From NCBI GenBank assembly GCA_019192545.1, contig JAHCMI010000087.1, forward strand, positions 1 to 33,046: a stretch of DNA of 33,046 nucleotides, in the 5' to 3' direction. Both the position numbers and the translations under genes were made by a program. The DNA comes from Rivularia sp. MS3 (GTDB lineage Bacteria; Cyanobacteriota; Cyanobacteriia; Cyanobacteriales; Nostocaceae). Shown here piece by piece: positions 1-7,469 of the stretch (the stretch's first letter is position 1; each line of letters opens with the position of its first letter). Below the pieces are notes generated by a model. That model made no database searches. It was not told where the DNA came from and was given only the letters and a program-made list of their open reading frames with translations.

Positions 1-323
1 CCTTTTGAGTCAATTCGCGGGTGGGTGGGCTTAAATCGTCCCCATTCCATCCGCTTCCAGTTGTTGTAAGGGTCTAGCCCGCTAACCCACCATCCACCGA
101 GTTCGGCGTGTTGGTAGCGCTTTAAGAAACCGCTCCTGATTCTTCCGGGATTGGTGCGGGGTAGGTCTTTTGAGATGAAAAGATAATCGTAGACGGCTGC
201 GCCTGCGATGTGCTTGAAGTTCGCTGCGATTAGCGCGGGGTGGATGGCGCTTTCTACTGCGAGTTCTTGATATTCGTTGGATGTGAGGTTGTTGGGGTGT
301 TGAGGAGGGGAATTATTTTCCAT
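1..323 (-). CDS. Plasmid replication protein, CyRepA1 type (N-terminus only)
   Basis: The reading frame opens with ATG at 323 and runs off the left edge, giving 107 residues. Recognisable segments are HPALIAANFKHIAGAAVYDYL, then LPRTNPGRIRSGFLKRY, GGWWVSGLDP and NNWKRMEWGRFKPTHPR. This is the conserved N-terminus, as I remember it, of the large cyanobacterial plasmid replication proteins now called CyRepA1 (DUF3854 group, a Toprim/primase-like domain plus a helicase-like part further on). The family initiates replication of large cyanobacterial plasmids. The gene points away from the iteron block at 533-1053, which lies in its upstream region, a usual layout for an iteron-regulated rep gene. 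The helicase-like part is outside the window, so integrity cannot be judged. Confidence 0.8.
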   Translation of the reverse strand, partial: MENNSPPQHPNNLTSNEYQELAVESAIHPALIAANFKHIAGAAVYDYLFISKDLPRTNPGRIRSGFLKRYQHAELGGWWVSGLDPYNNWKRMEWGRFKPTHPRIDSK

Positions 324-334
324 TAGCCCTTACT

Positions 335-478
335 CCCTTTGAAGTTGGTACACCAAAAGTGCGTCAACATCACCCAAGAGAGTTCTTGGTAAAAGAGGTA
401 GCGATTTCAGCATTTGGCGAAATGTATACAGCATTGCCAAATATGCCAGAACCGCAGAGACGGGTTTGGATGAACTGA
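335..478 (+). pseudogene. Possible 3' remnant of an unidentified gene
   Basis: One plus-strand frame (335-478) reads like protein: PFEVGTPKVRQHHPREF followed by LVKEVAISAFGEMYTALPNM and a TGA. No plausible start lies upstream except inside the divergent rep gene, and the only in-frame ATG (422) would leave 18 residues. It occupies the promoter region of the rep gene. I do not recognise the family. It may be the tail of a gene cut off by rearrangement next to the origin, or a chance open frame. Confidence 0.25.
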
Positions 479-532
479 TCTATTCCTCTGTCTTGTTCTA
501 AACCTTATTTTCCAAGGGTTTCAGCGATAGTT

Positions 533-1053
533 TATCCGGGGATACGGGGGTTTTCATCCGGGGATACGGGGGTTTTTATCCGGGGATACGGGTGCTTTTG
601 TTCTAAAGCTTAAAGCTATACGTGGTAAGCTTTTGAAGCCTATTTTTTCAACTTTTTTTTTTAGAACAAGTTGAGAACAGAAAATCAGCCGACCAGAGGT
701 GAATATCAGCTGATATTTGTGAAAACTTAAGTATTAATATTCAAGCTGAACTATCCATCTACAAGGATTTTCAAAAAAAGAATTGTCCGGGGATGTGGAT
801 GGTTTTATCCGGGGATGTGGATGCTTTTGTTCTAAAGCTCAAAGCTATACATAGTAGGCTTTTAAAGCCTATTTTTTTTTCAACTTTTTTTTAGAACAAG
901 TTGAGAACAGAAAATCAGCCGACCAAAGGTGAATATCGGCTGATATTTATGAAAACTTAAGTATTAATACTCAAGCTGAACTATCCATCTACAAGGATTT
1001 TCAAAAAAAGAATTGTCCGGGGATGTGGATGGTTTTATCCGGGGATGTGGATG
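533..1053. repeat. Seven iterons, candidate Rep-binding sites
   Basis: Seven copies of a core TNTCCGGGGATRYGG begin near 533, 555, 577, 784, 806, 1014 and 1036. Within each cluster the spacing is exactly 22 bp, two helical turns, so the sites face the same side of the DNA. The first three read GGGGATACGG and the last four GGGGATGTGG. Evenly spaced iterons upstream of a rep gene are typical binding sites for plasmid replication initiators and for copy-number control. That the CyRepA1-type protein, or the HTH protein at 1329-2975, binds them is inference. Confidence 0.75.
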
Positions 1054-1173
1054 CTTTTGTTCTAAAGCTCAAAGCTATACATAGTAGGTTTTTAAAGCCT
1101 ATTTTCTCAACTTTTTTTTTAGAACAAGTTGAGAATATAAAATCAGCGGACCAAAGGTGAATATCGGCTGATA
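577..1173. repeat. ~230-bp tandem repeat, 2.6 copies, putative plasmid origin
   Basis: The block starting at the third iteron (577) is repeated at 806 and 1036 (periods 229 and 230), the last copy ending near 1173. Each unit holds iteron, TTGTTCTAA, an AT-rich stretch with a run of 8-10 T, the inverted TTAGAACAA (661-669, 891-899, 1119-1127), a GCCGA...TCGGC pair and a second iteron. The TTGTTCTAA/TTAGAACAA arms could form a ~70-nt stem-loop. Iterons beside AT-rich DNA form a typical theta-replication origin. Copies 2 and 3 are nearly identical, so duplication is recent, and copy number may vary between assemblies. Confidence 0.7.
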
Positions 1174-1328
1174 TGTTGAGAAATGTTAAGTAAGTTGGCG
1201 GAAATAAACCAAGCTATGTAACAGAATGTAAATCGCGCTCGAATAGCTTGTTTATATAGAATCCAAGCTTATTTACGAAACTAAACTTAGTTATGTTTTT
1301 TTGAACCGACTTACTTAAATAGCAATAC

Positions 1329-2975
1329 TCAATCTTGGATATCCAGAAGCGTTTGGATTTGGGCGGCTAGCTCTGGATTAAGGGTGCGCTCGCCTCTTTC
1401 AATCAAGGAGATGAGCTTTTGGGATACACCGAGAAAACCAGCTAGTTTAGCTTGTGCCCACCCTTTGGCAGTACGCGCTTCTCTGATTTGGCTACTAGTC
1501 ACGCAGGTGTTTTGTGGCGGAGATGTAACTTTAGCTTTTGATTGTAGTGGTTTTCTCTTGGGCTTTGATTTGGATGCTATAAGTTCAGGGATAGGGGCTG
1601 GGGGTTTGATAGTTAACTTTGCATCCAGCAGTTTCGCCAGGTAGCCTTTGGGTTTCTTATCCTTGGAGTCTGGTTTTAGCCATTCCGGGTAAGTTTCCGG
1701 GTCAAATACTACCTGCCAACCCAGCTTTAGCAGTAGCTTGATTGCACTATCCCAGCGCTGCTTTAGGTCATAAGCTCTGCGGAAGTCAGATCGGGCTTTA
1801 TCTATAACCGTTTTAGGAAATGCAGTTTCTAATAGCTCAATTACTCTATACTTTCCATCAAGGCGAACGCGACTATCCAATGTTAGATATATGGCTAGCC
1901 TTAGCGCGAGTTCATCATGGTATGGGTCAATTTTTAAAACTTGTTGGGCTAAGTAGCCAAACTGATATAAAGCTTCCCGCGATTTGGCTCCAGCTCGATT
2001 CAAAAAATCTTGAGTCCACAATCCTGGCTGTATTGTGATGTAAACTTCATCGGGATTATTGATTTTTCCTTCCAAATTAAGCTGACCGCTAACTTGAATT
2101 TGGACATTCCACATTCTCCCTATAGGAACACTACCTATAATTTCTCCTTTGTTATTCTTCCCTTCTACCCAAACAGTTTTTACTAACAGACAATCAAGGG
2201 CAAAGGCCGTGCTAGCAATCTCTAGCAGCTTTTCTGGTTTAGGTTTTTCGTGATTTTTATCCCAGCCAAATTCCTGAATAATATCGCTTGCTTTTAGGTT
2301 GAAAGTGTTTCGCCAAGGGTTCTCCTGATTCATAGCATGAGCAGCGAAAATCAGGTGTAACTTAGCAGTTGTAAAGCCAAATTTATCAATAATTTGTTGA
2401 GCTTCATTCCAGGGAAGCATGGTAATATCACCTGGACTACAAATGTAATGCTCAATGTAATTATTGGGATTGCCTTTGGCTCTATGCTGTAAATAAGCCA
2501 TTCCCTCAGTATCTTTTTGCCATAAGTCTTTCCTGTTGAGAGCTTCCATACTGGAAAACATCACTGCTGATGAGGGAATAGGAACTACAGTCTTTAAATT
2601 TTGTTCTACAACTGGTAAATCTTTAGGTAGTAAATTTTCCGTCTTAGCTTGTAATTCTGAATTATCTTTTAGTTCTTCTGTAAAGCTTTCTGCTATCTCC
2701 TTAGCAAGTTTTTTAACAAGAGTATCGTATTCAAATTGATGCAGTTTACCCAGTGTTTCTTTTTCTATTAACTTGATAGCCGCTGTTGTAGCTATTTCAT
2801 TAATAAAATCTGATAAATCACTTTGTAATACTGTCAATAGTTTGTGACAATCAAGAAGTAAATTAGGGTCAACTTTTGTCGCAAAATTACTAATATTAAT
2901 TACGCCAGAATTTTTGGGATTACTAACACTCCGCGTTCTTTTACGTTTATTTTTACTAGTATTATTTTTTGCCAT
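1329..2975 (-). CDS. Large HTH protein, possible plasmid replication or copy-control protein
   Basis: The frame extends to a TTG at 3020, but the ATG at 2975 (MAKNNTSKNKRKRTRS) is the likelier start and gives 548 residues. The N-terminus is very basic. The centre (about 170-450) is a globular region with no motif I can name, containing GLWTQDFLNRAGAKSREALY. After a basic Pro-rich linker the C-terminus is a clear Cro/CI-type helix-turn-helix: REARTAKGWAQAKLAGFLGV, then SQKLISLIERGERTLNPELA. The gene lies beside the iteron block, so a role in replication control or partition is plausible. This is inference from position and the HTH; an ordinary regulator is possible. Confidence 0.7.
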   Translation of the reverse strand: MAKNNTSKNKRKRTRSVSNPKNSGVINISNFATKVDPNLLLDCHKLLTVLQSDLSDFINEIATTAAIKLIEKETLGKLHQFEYDTLVKKLAKEIAESFTEELKDNSELQAKTENLLPKDLPVVEQNLKTVVPIPSSAVMFSSMEALNRKDLWQKDTEGMAYLQHRAKGNPNNYIEHYICSPGDITMLPWNEAQQIIDKFGFTTAKLHLIFAAHAMNQENPWRNTFNLKASDIIQEFGWDKNHEKPKPEKLLEIASTAFALDCLLVKTVWVEGKNNKGEIIGSVPIGRMWNVQIQVSGQLNLEGKINNPDEVYITIQPGLWTQDFLNRAGAKSREALYQFGYLAQQVLKIDPYHDELALRLAIYLTLDSRVRLDGKYRVIELLETAFPKTVIDKARSDFRRAYDLKQRWDSAIKLLLKLGWQVVFDPETYPEWLKPDSKDKKPKGYLAKLLDAKLTIKPPAPIPELIASKSKPKRKPLQSKAKVTSPPQNTCVTSSQIREARTAKGWAQAKLAGFLGVSQKLISLIERGERTLNPELAAQIQTLLDIQD

Positions 2976-3084
2976 AAGATTAGTGCTTCTATTGATGATG
3001 ATTTGGCTATCTTTGAGCAAAATTAATTATTATTTTGATACATGAAATGCGGTCGCGTCATTTGTGATGCTGCAAACATTGTTG

Positions 3085-3106
3085 CTAACCAAAACGTTTT
3101 GGTTAG
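3085..3106. repeat. 22-bp perfect palindrome, copy 1 (intergenic)
   Basis: The sequence is CTAACCAAAAC followed directly by its exact reverse complement. It lies between the HTH gene and the nucleotidyltransferase-like gene. The same 22 bp recur at 3571-3592, both followed by RTTGGA. Confidence 0.8.
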
Positions 3107-3163
3107 ATTGGATTTTGATAATTGAAATCTTTTTCACATATAGAATGGGATTAGAAACATTGC

Positions 3164-4048
3164 TTACGATAAAATCCCCGCTTCGCTAAAAGCTTGACCA
3201 AGAAAATCAAGCAGTCCCAAATTATCCGCCCACTGGGTAAGATATTCATAGTCGAGGTTTTCAGTTTGCAACTTGAGTATTCCCAGCACATCACGCCACT
3301 GCTTCTCAGATTGGCTTCCCCTTCCCCAAGCGAGTTTTTGTAATACAAGGTCTTCGGGAGAAATCACCCAAAAAGCTGGCATTCCCTCGACATCAATCAA
3401 CCTCCGTCGCAACCTTTGCGATGTTGCAAAAGTTGAAGTATCCGTAACGTACAGGTCAGCGTTAGCAATGGTTTCGGTATGAGTAATGTTGAGCAGACCT
3501 TCGCGTCCCCGCTGCAAATCCTCAACCGCACCCGTCGGACAGTAGTAACCTGCCGCTTCAAGCGTTTTTACTAACCAAAACGTTTTGGTTAGGTTGGAGA
3601 TAACTAAATCCAAATTGTGGGTAGAGCGGGGTTCGCCATGAATGGAACTCGCAACACCCCCGCTAACGTAGTAGGGAATGTTGACCAATTCCATAATTTG
3701 ATGGAGTTCGCCAGCAAGGGTTATTGAATCTTGAATCCACCTTGTTTCATCATCTCCTGTGGGTTGGAAGCCAGGGAGAAATTTTTCTGCCAGTACCGCA
3801 CGAGCAAAATGCAGGCGAATTTCCTCTAATGGCACACCGCGATTTCGGGATTTAATTCCCGCCAAACAAAGTTTTTTTATCCCCCGGTCATGAGAAGCAG
3901 CCATTTCAACCCGCTGTTTTAGGGAGAGTTGGCGCAACCGAGCGAACAAGTAGATATCTGCATCAATGCTCGTGTCGGGGGCTTGCGGTCGGTAGCTGGG
4001 ACGAACAGTGGTGTTTGTAAGTACTTGGGGAATTGGTTTTGGAGTCAT
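3164..4048 (-). CDS. Nucleotidyltransferase-like protein (AbiEii/minimal NTase type)
   Basis: 294 residues. After an N-terminal region (SLKQRVEMAASHDRGIKKL) comes a nucleotidyltransferase-type core: PYYVSGGVASSIHGEPRSTH, then NLDLVISNL, near residues 125-155. In the family this reads GG-x-A-x-x-x-h-G-x-P-R-x-T-x-D-h-D. Here the first acidic residue of the DxD pair is Asn (NLD), which may weaken metal binding. The start has a good ribosome site (AAGGAG about 6 nt upstream) and lies 28 bp after the pentapeptide gene, so it is probably the last gene of that operon. Proteins of this kind occur in toxin-antitoxin or abortive-infection settings. A 22-bp palindrome lies inside the gene and encodes part of TKTFWLVKTL. 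Confidence 0.7.
   Translation of the reverse strand: MTPKPIPQVLTNTTVRPSYRPQAPDTSIDADIYLFARLRQLSLKQRVEMAASHDRGIKKLCLAGIKSRNRGVPLEEIRLHFARAVLAEKFLPGFQPTGDDETRWIQDSITLAGELHQIMELVNIPYYVSGGVASSIHGEPRSTHNLDLVISNLTKTFWLVKTLEAAGYYCPTGAVEDLQRGREGLLNITHTETIANADLYVTDTSTFATSQRLRRRLIDVEGMPAFWVISPEDLVLQKLAWGRGSQSEKQWRDVLGILKLQTENLDYEYLTQWADNLGLLDFLGQAFSEAGILS
3571..3592. repeat. 22-bp perfect palindrome, copy 2 (inside a gene)
   Basis: This is identical to the palindrome at 3085-3106 (CTAACCAAAAC plus its exact complement). It sits within the nucleotidyltransferase-like gene and keeps the reading frame open. A coding and a noncoding copy suggest a small mobile palindromic element or a protein-binding site. 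Confidence 0.8.
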
Positions 4049-4076
4049 GGTTTCTCCTTACCGCAGGGGATTTATT

Positions 4077-4517
4077 TCAAGCATCAATATGTTCGGGACC
4101 AACCACAATTTCACCATTCATCCAAATAGTATTGTGCAAAAAAGCTTCATGAGCTTTACCGAAAGAACCAATAGCGCCTTGGATATTGGCATTGGTCAAG
4201 TCAGCTCCCATGATGTCGGTTTGAGTAATATTAGCGCCCTTCCAATTGGTACTAATGAGCTTGGTCGCATTCAGGACAGCGTAGCTGAAGTCAGCATCAC
4301 CCAACCTAGCCCCACTCAAGTTAGCTTCGAGCATATCGGCACGACTAAGGTTAGCTCCACTCAAGTCAGCCCCACTGAGGTTGGAAAAACTCAAGTTGGC
4401 ACGACTAAGGTTAGCTCCACTCAAATCAGCCCTACTCAAGTCAGATCCCTCCAAATCAACCCCGCTGAAATCTCTCTCCCCAGCAGCATAACGCTCCAAC
4501 AACTCCTCAGCAGTCAT
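4077..4517 (-). CDS. Pentapeptide-repeat protein
   Basis: 146 residues. From about residue 18 to 115 the sequence follows the A(D/N)LSx pentapeptide pattern, with copies such as ADLSG, ANLSR, ANLSF, NLSGA and ADMLE. Such repeats fold into a right-handed quadrilateral beta-helix. Pentapeptide proteins are very common in cyanobacteria and most have no known function; a few mimic DNA and protect gyrase. No signal peptide or membrane segment is visible. The ATG overlaps the TGA of the 42-aa frame before it (ATGA at 4514-4517), so the two are translationally coupled. The last ~30 residues (KAHEAFLHNTIWMNGEIVVG) depart from the repeat. Confidence 0.9.
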   Translation of the reverse strand: MTAEELLERYAAGERDFSGVDLEGSDLSRADLSGANLSRANLSFSNLSGADLSGANLSRADMLEANLSGARLGDADFSYAVLNATKLISTNWKGANITQTDIMGADLTNANIQGAIGSFGKAHEAFLHNTIWMNGEIVVGPEHIDA

Positions 4518-4642
4518 AACTTACCTCTGTTATGGGTTGCCCATCTTTGTGCAAAGTAAATTGCAGAGCAACTGGGTAATTGCTTCCGCTCCCTTAATGG
4601 AAGCGATGGCAACGTAAGTGGGTCAATTTCAGCTACATTCAT
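4514..4642 (-). pseudogene. 42-aa remnant of a GIY-YIG family protein
   Basis: A short frame starts with ATG at 4642, overlapping the TGA of the RHH gene, and stops at 4514-4516, overlapping the ATG of the pentapeptide gene. It encodes MNVAEIDPLTLPSLPLRERK, then QLPSCSAIYF joined directly to AQRWATHNRGKL. Full-length cyanobacterial GIY-YIG proteins often begin with this pattern (IDPLTLPSLPL...LP...AIYF) and carry QRW..HHR after the YIG motif. The catalytic YIG segment is missing as if by an in-frame deletion. It is probably non-catalytic and kept for translational coupling, or is a decaying gene. The family match is from memory of the pattern. Confidence 0.6.
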
Positions 4643-4905
4643 TTATCCCCCTTTTCTCTGCTATATGAAGGGTTCCTATCATGATTTTCATCGTGTTTTT
4701 TTCTTAATGTGCGATATTCTCCTTTGTCTTTCGCTTCTCTAATTGCGGATTCGACCAGGTAAGCAGCAAGATTCGCTGTTGGGCGACCTTGATACTCAGC
4801 CCAAGCCTCTAATTCTTCATAAACCACATCAGGAATGGTTAAATTGACTCTCTTGCTCACGTTATCTTCTATCTTAATATTCTGTATATCGCTTCTATCG
4901 TACAT
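4639..4905 (-). CDS. Ribbon-helix-helix (CopG-like) DNA-binding protein
   Basis: 88 residues. The core near residues 18-56 reads KRVNLTIPDVVYEELEAWAE followed by YQGRPTANLAAYLVESAI: a beta-strand and two helices, the ribbon-helix-helix fold that dimerises and binds DNA through the strand. The tail is charged (EKGDK). Proteins of this type act as antitoxins, plasmid copy or partition regulators, or operon repressors. It is the first gene of a coupled set (42-aa frame, pentapeptide protein, probably the nucleotidyltransferase), so autoregulation is likely. Confidence 0.8.
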   Translation of the reverse strand: MYDRSDIQNIKIEDNVSKRVNLTIPDVVYEELEAWAEYQGRPTANLAAYLVESAIREAKDKGEYRTLRKKHDENHDRNPSYSREKGDK

Positions 4906-5019
4906 TTCACGCTCTCAAAGTAGTCAAAAGGAACTTATTAGTACCTGATTCGTATTAACCATGTACTTCCATGCGTTATACTAACATTTATGACGCGGCT
5001 AGTAACGCTTAGTGACAAA

Positions 5020-5226
5020 TTAGTTACTTTTTGGTTTATAGCGTTCCATCGCAGGACATGGATAACACTCACTGCAACCATGTCCAAAACATTGTGCAAC
5101 ACACGCGCAACAGCCTATGAACAGAAGTGTATAAAAAGTTGTTTTTAAGGGGAGTCTAATTACACCAAAACATTGAAATCTCAGGAAAAGAGGGGTTGTA
5201 TCAAGTGAAATAACAATGATTTTCAT
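5020..5226 (-). CDS. Possible small Cys-rich membrane protein
   Basis: 68 residues. A hydrophobic stretch (FYTLLFIGCCACVAQCF) is followed by CSECYPCPAMERY. The repeated Cys pairs could bind metal or form disulfides. I know no family. The first 25 residues look less convincing and no strong ribosome site is seen, so the real start is uncertain and the frame may be spurious. Confidence 0.3.
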   Translation of the reverse strand: MKIIVISLDTTPLFLRFQCFGVIRLPLKTTFYTLLFIGCCACVAQCFGHGCSECYPCPAMERYKPKSN

Positions 5227-5241
5227 TCAATTGTTGTCCAA

Positions 5242-5304
5242 GTTATCAGATAGGTGTCCAAGGGTATTGATACATGGTTCAAAGTTATTGACGTATCGGA
5301 TAAC
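5242..5304. promoter_or_regulatory. Inverted repeat upstream of the 5380-9947 operon
   Basis: GTTATCAGATA at 5242-5252 and TATCGGATAAC at 5294-5304 are inverted copies with one mismatch in 11. They lie 76-138 bp before the first gene of the operon, where an operator would be expected. No clear -35/-10 pair was found. Confidence 0.35.
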
Positions 5305-5379
5305 TAAGAATTTGCAGATAGTCATCAACTGGATACATCACCACCGTATATCTATTTATTGGAGGGTAGCGATTAATAT

Positions 5380-5892
5380 ATGGCAAGCAAGAATTACTTA
5401 AAAAAGTACAGAAAGCTCAGAAGCCTTTACGAGCAGACTTTAGGGAAGAAAATCTCAGATATAACTTGGTACAGATTAGTTTCTTCGATGAAGCGTCATT
5501 TAGGGTTTGTAGTAGAAAATCCTTCAAGTGAAGCGATTGTCAAATCAGTTGCACAATTTAAGTCACGCTATAAGCGATTTTCGTTTACGAGTGAAGATTT
5601 CCAAGAGTGTTGGGAAGTTTTTAATAAGTATAGAAACAGCAATCAAACCTTTACTTGTGACTCGTTTCTATACGACTTGGCAAAAACATTAGAGATAACA
5701 GAAATACCTAGAAGCACAAAATATCACTGGTTTAGTCGCTGTGGATTGTCTTATTCAGCTAATAGAAAGTTCAGTAACGATGATTTCGCTTTAGTTGCAC
5801 TTGGTGCTGCCAAATGGGCACTTAATAAGCGAATTGTTAGCTCAAAAATTAACATACCCAAACCTAGTATTGAAGTTTTAGTTATTGAATGA
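5380..5892 (+). CDS. Hypothetical protein, first gene of the membrane-ATPase operon
   Basis: 170 residues, unrecognised. The first 35 residues are basic (MASKNYLKKYRKLRSLYEQ), followed by helical, aromatic-rich sequence; no membrane segment or signal peptide is visible. KYRKLRSLYEQTLGKKISDI resembles the start of a small DNA-binding domain, but I cannot name one. A GGAGGG lies 11 nt before the ATG. It leads a set of plus-strand genes with small gaps (85 bp to the next), all in AT-rich DNA with no other strand opposing, so a shared transcript to about 9947 is likely. Confidence 0.75.
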   Translation: MASKNYLKKYRKLRSLYEQTLGKKISDITWYRLVSSMKRHLGFVVENPSSEAIVKSVAQFKSRYKRFSFTSEDFQECWEVFNKYRNSNQTFTCDSFLYDLAKTLEITEIPRSTKYHWFSRCGLSYSANRKFSNDDFALVALGAAKWALNKRIVSSKINIPKPSIEVLVIE

Positions 5893-5976
5893 ATATGACT
5901 CTGATTTGAATTTAAAAATCAAACGATTAGAGTTAATTCTTTTGAATTGATAATGGAATAACTGGAGAAAAACGAC

Positions 5977-6603
5977 ATGGCTACTACAAAATTTCAGAAC
6001 AACGTTCGGACAAGGTTGTACAAGAAGAATTATCAGGGTTTTTCACAAAGTGATTTTTTAGAAGCTGCAAAATTTATAGGCTGCGATGACTTAGATAACC
6101 CTACCCACGAACAAATAAAAGCAGGGGTACAGTACTTGATTGATAAACATAATCAATCTCTAGAAATTCCCGATTCAGAAAATTTACCAGAGGCTTTGAC
6201 AGAATCGGAAACTATTCAACAAACAGAAAATTCAACCGCAATTACCAATCAACAAAAAGAGCAATTAATAACAGTACAAGCCCAATCGTTGGGAATAGAG
6301 TTGAGCGAATCAGAAATCACAGATATTTCCCAAACAGTTAGCGATTCATTTACCGACTTTGTTAGTGCTGTAGAAACCATCAACTCATTAATCAAAGATT
6401 ATGCACAAAGTAAATTTGATTCTATAGAACAACAAATCGATGCTAGTAATAACAACCTGCGCGACTACATTGATAAAAGAACTACTAGTTTGCAAAGAAA
6501 GAGTGTAGAAGGAGCCGTAACAACAAAGGAGATGTTAGAGCAAAAAAGCTCTAGTCTTAAAAGCTTCTCCAAAGCCCTTTCAGCAACACTCAAAATACAG
6601 TAG
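5977..6603 (+). CDS. Hypothetical helical/coiled-coil protein
   Basis: 208 residues with a good ribosome site (GGAG, 9 nt before ATG). The N-terminal ~65 residues form a small globular region (KKNYQGFSQSDFLEAAKFIG). An acidic linker follows, then a long amphipathic helical stretch from about 90 to 208 (TINSLIKDYAQSKFDSIEQQ, then IDASNNNLRDYIDK). It looks like a soluble coiled-coil or adaptor protein. Its last ~20 codons overlap an open reading frame in the +1 frame (6539-6883) that encodes a membrane segment. An A6 tract at 6542-6547 lies where a one-base slip would fuse the two. Confidence 0.75.
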   Translation: MATTKFQNNVRTRLYKKNYQGFSQSDFLEAAKFIGCDDLDNPTHEQIKAGVQYLIDKHNQSLEIPDSENLPEALTESETIQQTENSTAITNQQKEQLITVQAQSLGIELSESEITDISQTVSDSFTDFVSAVETINSLIKDYAQSKFDSIEQQIDASNNNLRDYIDKRTTSLQRKSVEGAVTTKEMLEQKSSSLKSFSKALSATLKIQ

Positions 6604-6883
6604 AGAACTACGCTTTAAAAATGTATTTCGGCTATTAGTAATAATAATTCCTGCCTTATTCCTAATAGATTACTGTTACCAATCAATCAGCTATCACTTC
6701 AAATACCAAGCCTACTTAGAAAGAAAAGACAGGATACAGCAATACCAACAGTGGATGCACTACCAATGCACAGAAATACTAACAGAAGAGAGGGTTAATC
6801 GTTGTGAAAAATACTGGCAAGCTGAAAAATCTGGTTTCTTCAAAATCGCGCCACCTAGAAAAACAACTCCGTGGAAAATTTAA
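6539..6883 (+). CDS. Overlapping membrane-protein frame without an ordinary start codon
   Basis: Between the TAG at 6536-6538 and the TAA at 6881-6883 one frame stays open for 114 codons and reads like protein: KYSRELRFKNVFRLL, the hydrophobic VIIIPALFLIDYCYQ, then KYQAYLERKDRIQQYQQWMH and a tail ending PPRKTTPWKI. It looks like a basic N-side, one membrane helix and a hydrophilic C-side. No ATG, GTG or TTG precedes the helix in frame; the first ATG is near 6752, after it. The frame overlaps the previous gene by about 62 nt and the next by 80 nt. Either it starts at a rare codon, is made by +1 frameshifting or slippage at the A6 tract (6542-6547), or a base is wrong. Confidence 0.5.
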   Translation, partial: SKKALVLKASPKPFQQHSKYSRELRFKNVFRLLVIIIPALFLIDYCYQSISYHFKYQAYLERKDRIQQYQQWMHYQCTEILTEERVNRCEKYWQAEKSGFFKIAPPRKTTPWKI

Positions 6884-7457
6884 CGCTTCCACAAACTTAG
6901 TTTATAGAGCATTAATGGGCGATAAAAAAGCACTAAAGCTAATCGGTCAAATGGGTAATGATGGAGCAAAGATTAGCGAATTTGCACCAAAAGTTAAAGA
7001 TAACATGATTGCTGCAATCAAAGGAGCAGAAGATTTAAATACAACTCTTGCAGCTATTTATAAACAAGCTGGAGTCAGTGGAGAACGCATCGAACGAGAA
7101 ATACAATCAGCCACCCTCGCCGACGATAAACTAGCGAATCAATTAGAAGAATTAAACCTTGACTTTGAAGGAGCTAAAAGTAGAGAAGAATTGCGCCATA
7201 AACAAGCGGAAGAACATATTAAATTAAAAGCTTGGGTTGATAGACATATGATGACAATCGACGGCGAATACAAGATGCTTCAGGAAGAATTAAAGACAGA
7301 AGTAAGACAGCAGACAATTGATTTACAACACGATAAAGAACTAGGTAACTATTATCTTGATGCTGGTGATAATGCTAGAGATGATTTAAAACCCAAGAAA
7401 CAATATGCAGGTCGTTCAATAATTCAAAAGATTAAAGATACGATTCTTGGATTTTAA
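6804..7457 (+). CDS. Hypothetical helical protein
   Basis: 217 residues from a GTG start with AGAGAGGG about 9 nt upstream. The N-terminus is basic (KNTGKLKNLVSSKSRHLEKQ) and the rest almost entirely helical, rich in Glu, Lys and Ala. A likely coiled coil spans about 85-180 (DDKLANQLEELNLDFEGAKS). No membrane segment, signal peptide or catalytic motif is visible, and I recognise no family. It overlaps the frame before it by 80 nt and is followed after 12 bp by the four-helix membrane gene, so it probably works with that membrane complex. Confidence 0.75.
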   Translation: MKNTGKLKNLVSSKSRHLEKQLRGKFNASTNLVYRALMGDKKALKLIGQMGNDGAKISEFAPKVKDNMIAAIKGAEDLNTTLAAIYKQAGVSGERIEREIQSATLADDKLANQLEELNLDFEGAKSREELRHKQAEEHIKLKAWVDRHMMTIDGEYKMLQEELKTEVRQQTIDLQHDKELGNYYLDAGDNARDDLKPKKQYAGRSIIQKIKDTILGF

Positions 7458-7469
7458 TCATAAGTAATT

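Noticed and set aside
5216-5401. Plus-strand frame of 61 codons
   Set aside because: Overlaps the promoter region and start of the 5380 gene; composition is not protein-like.
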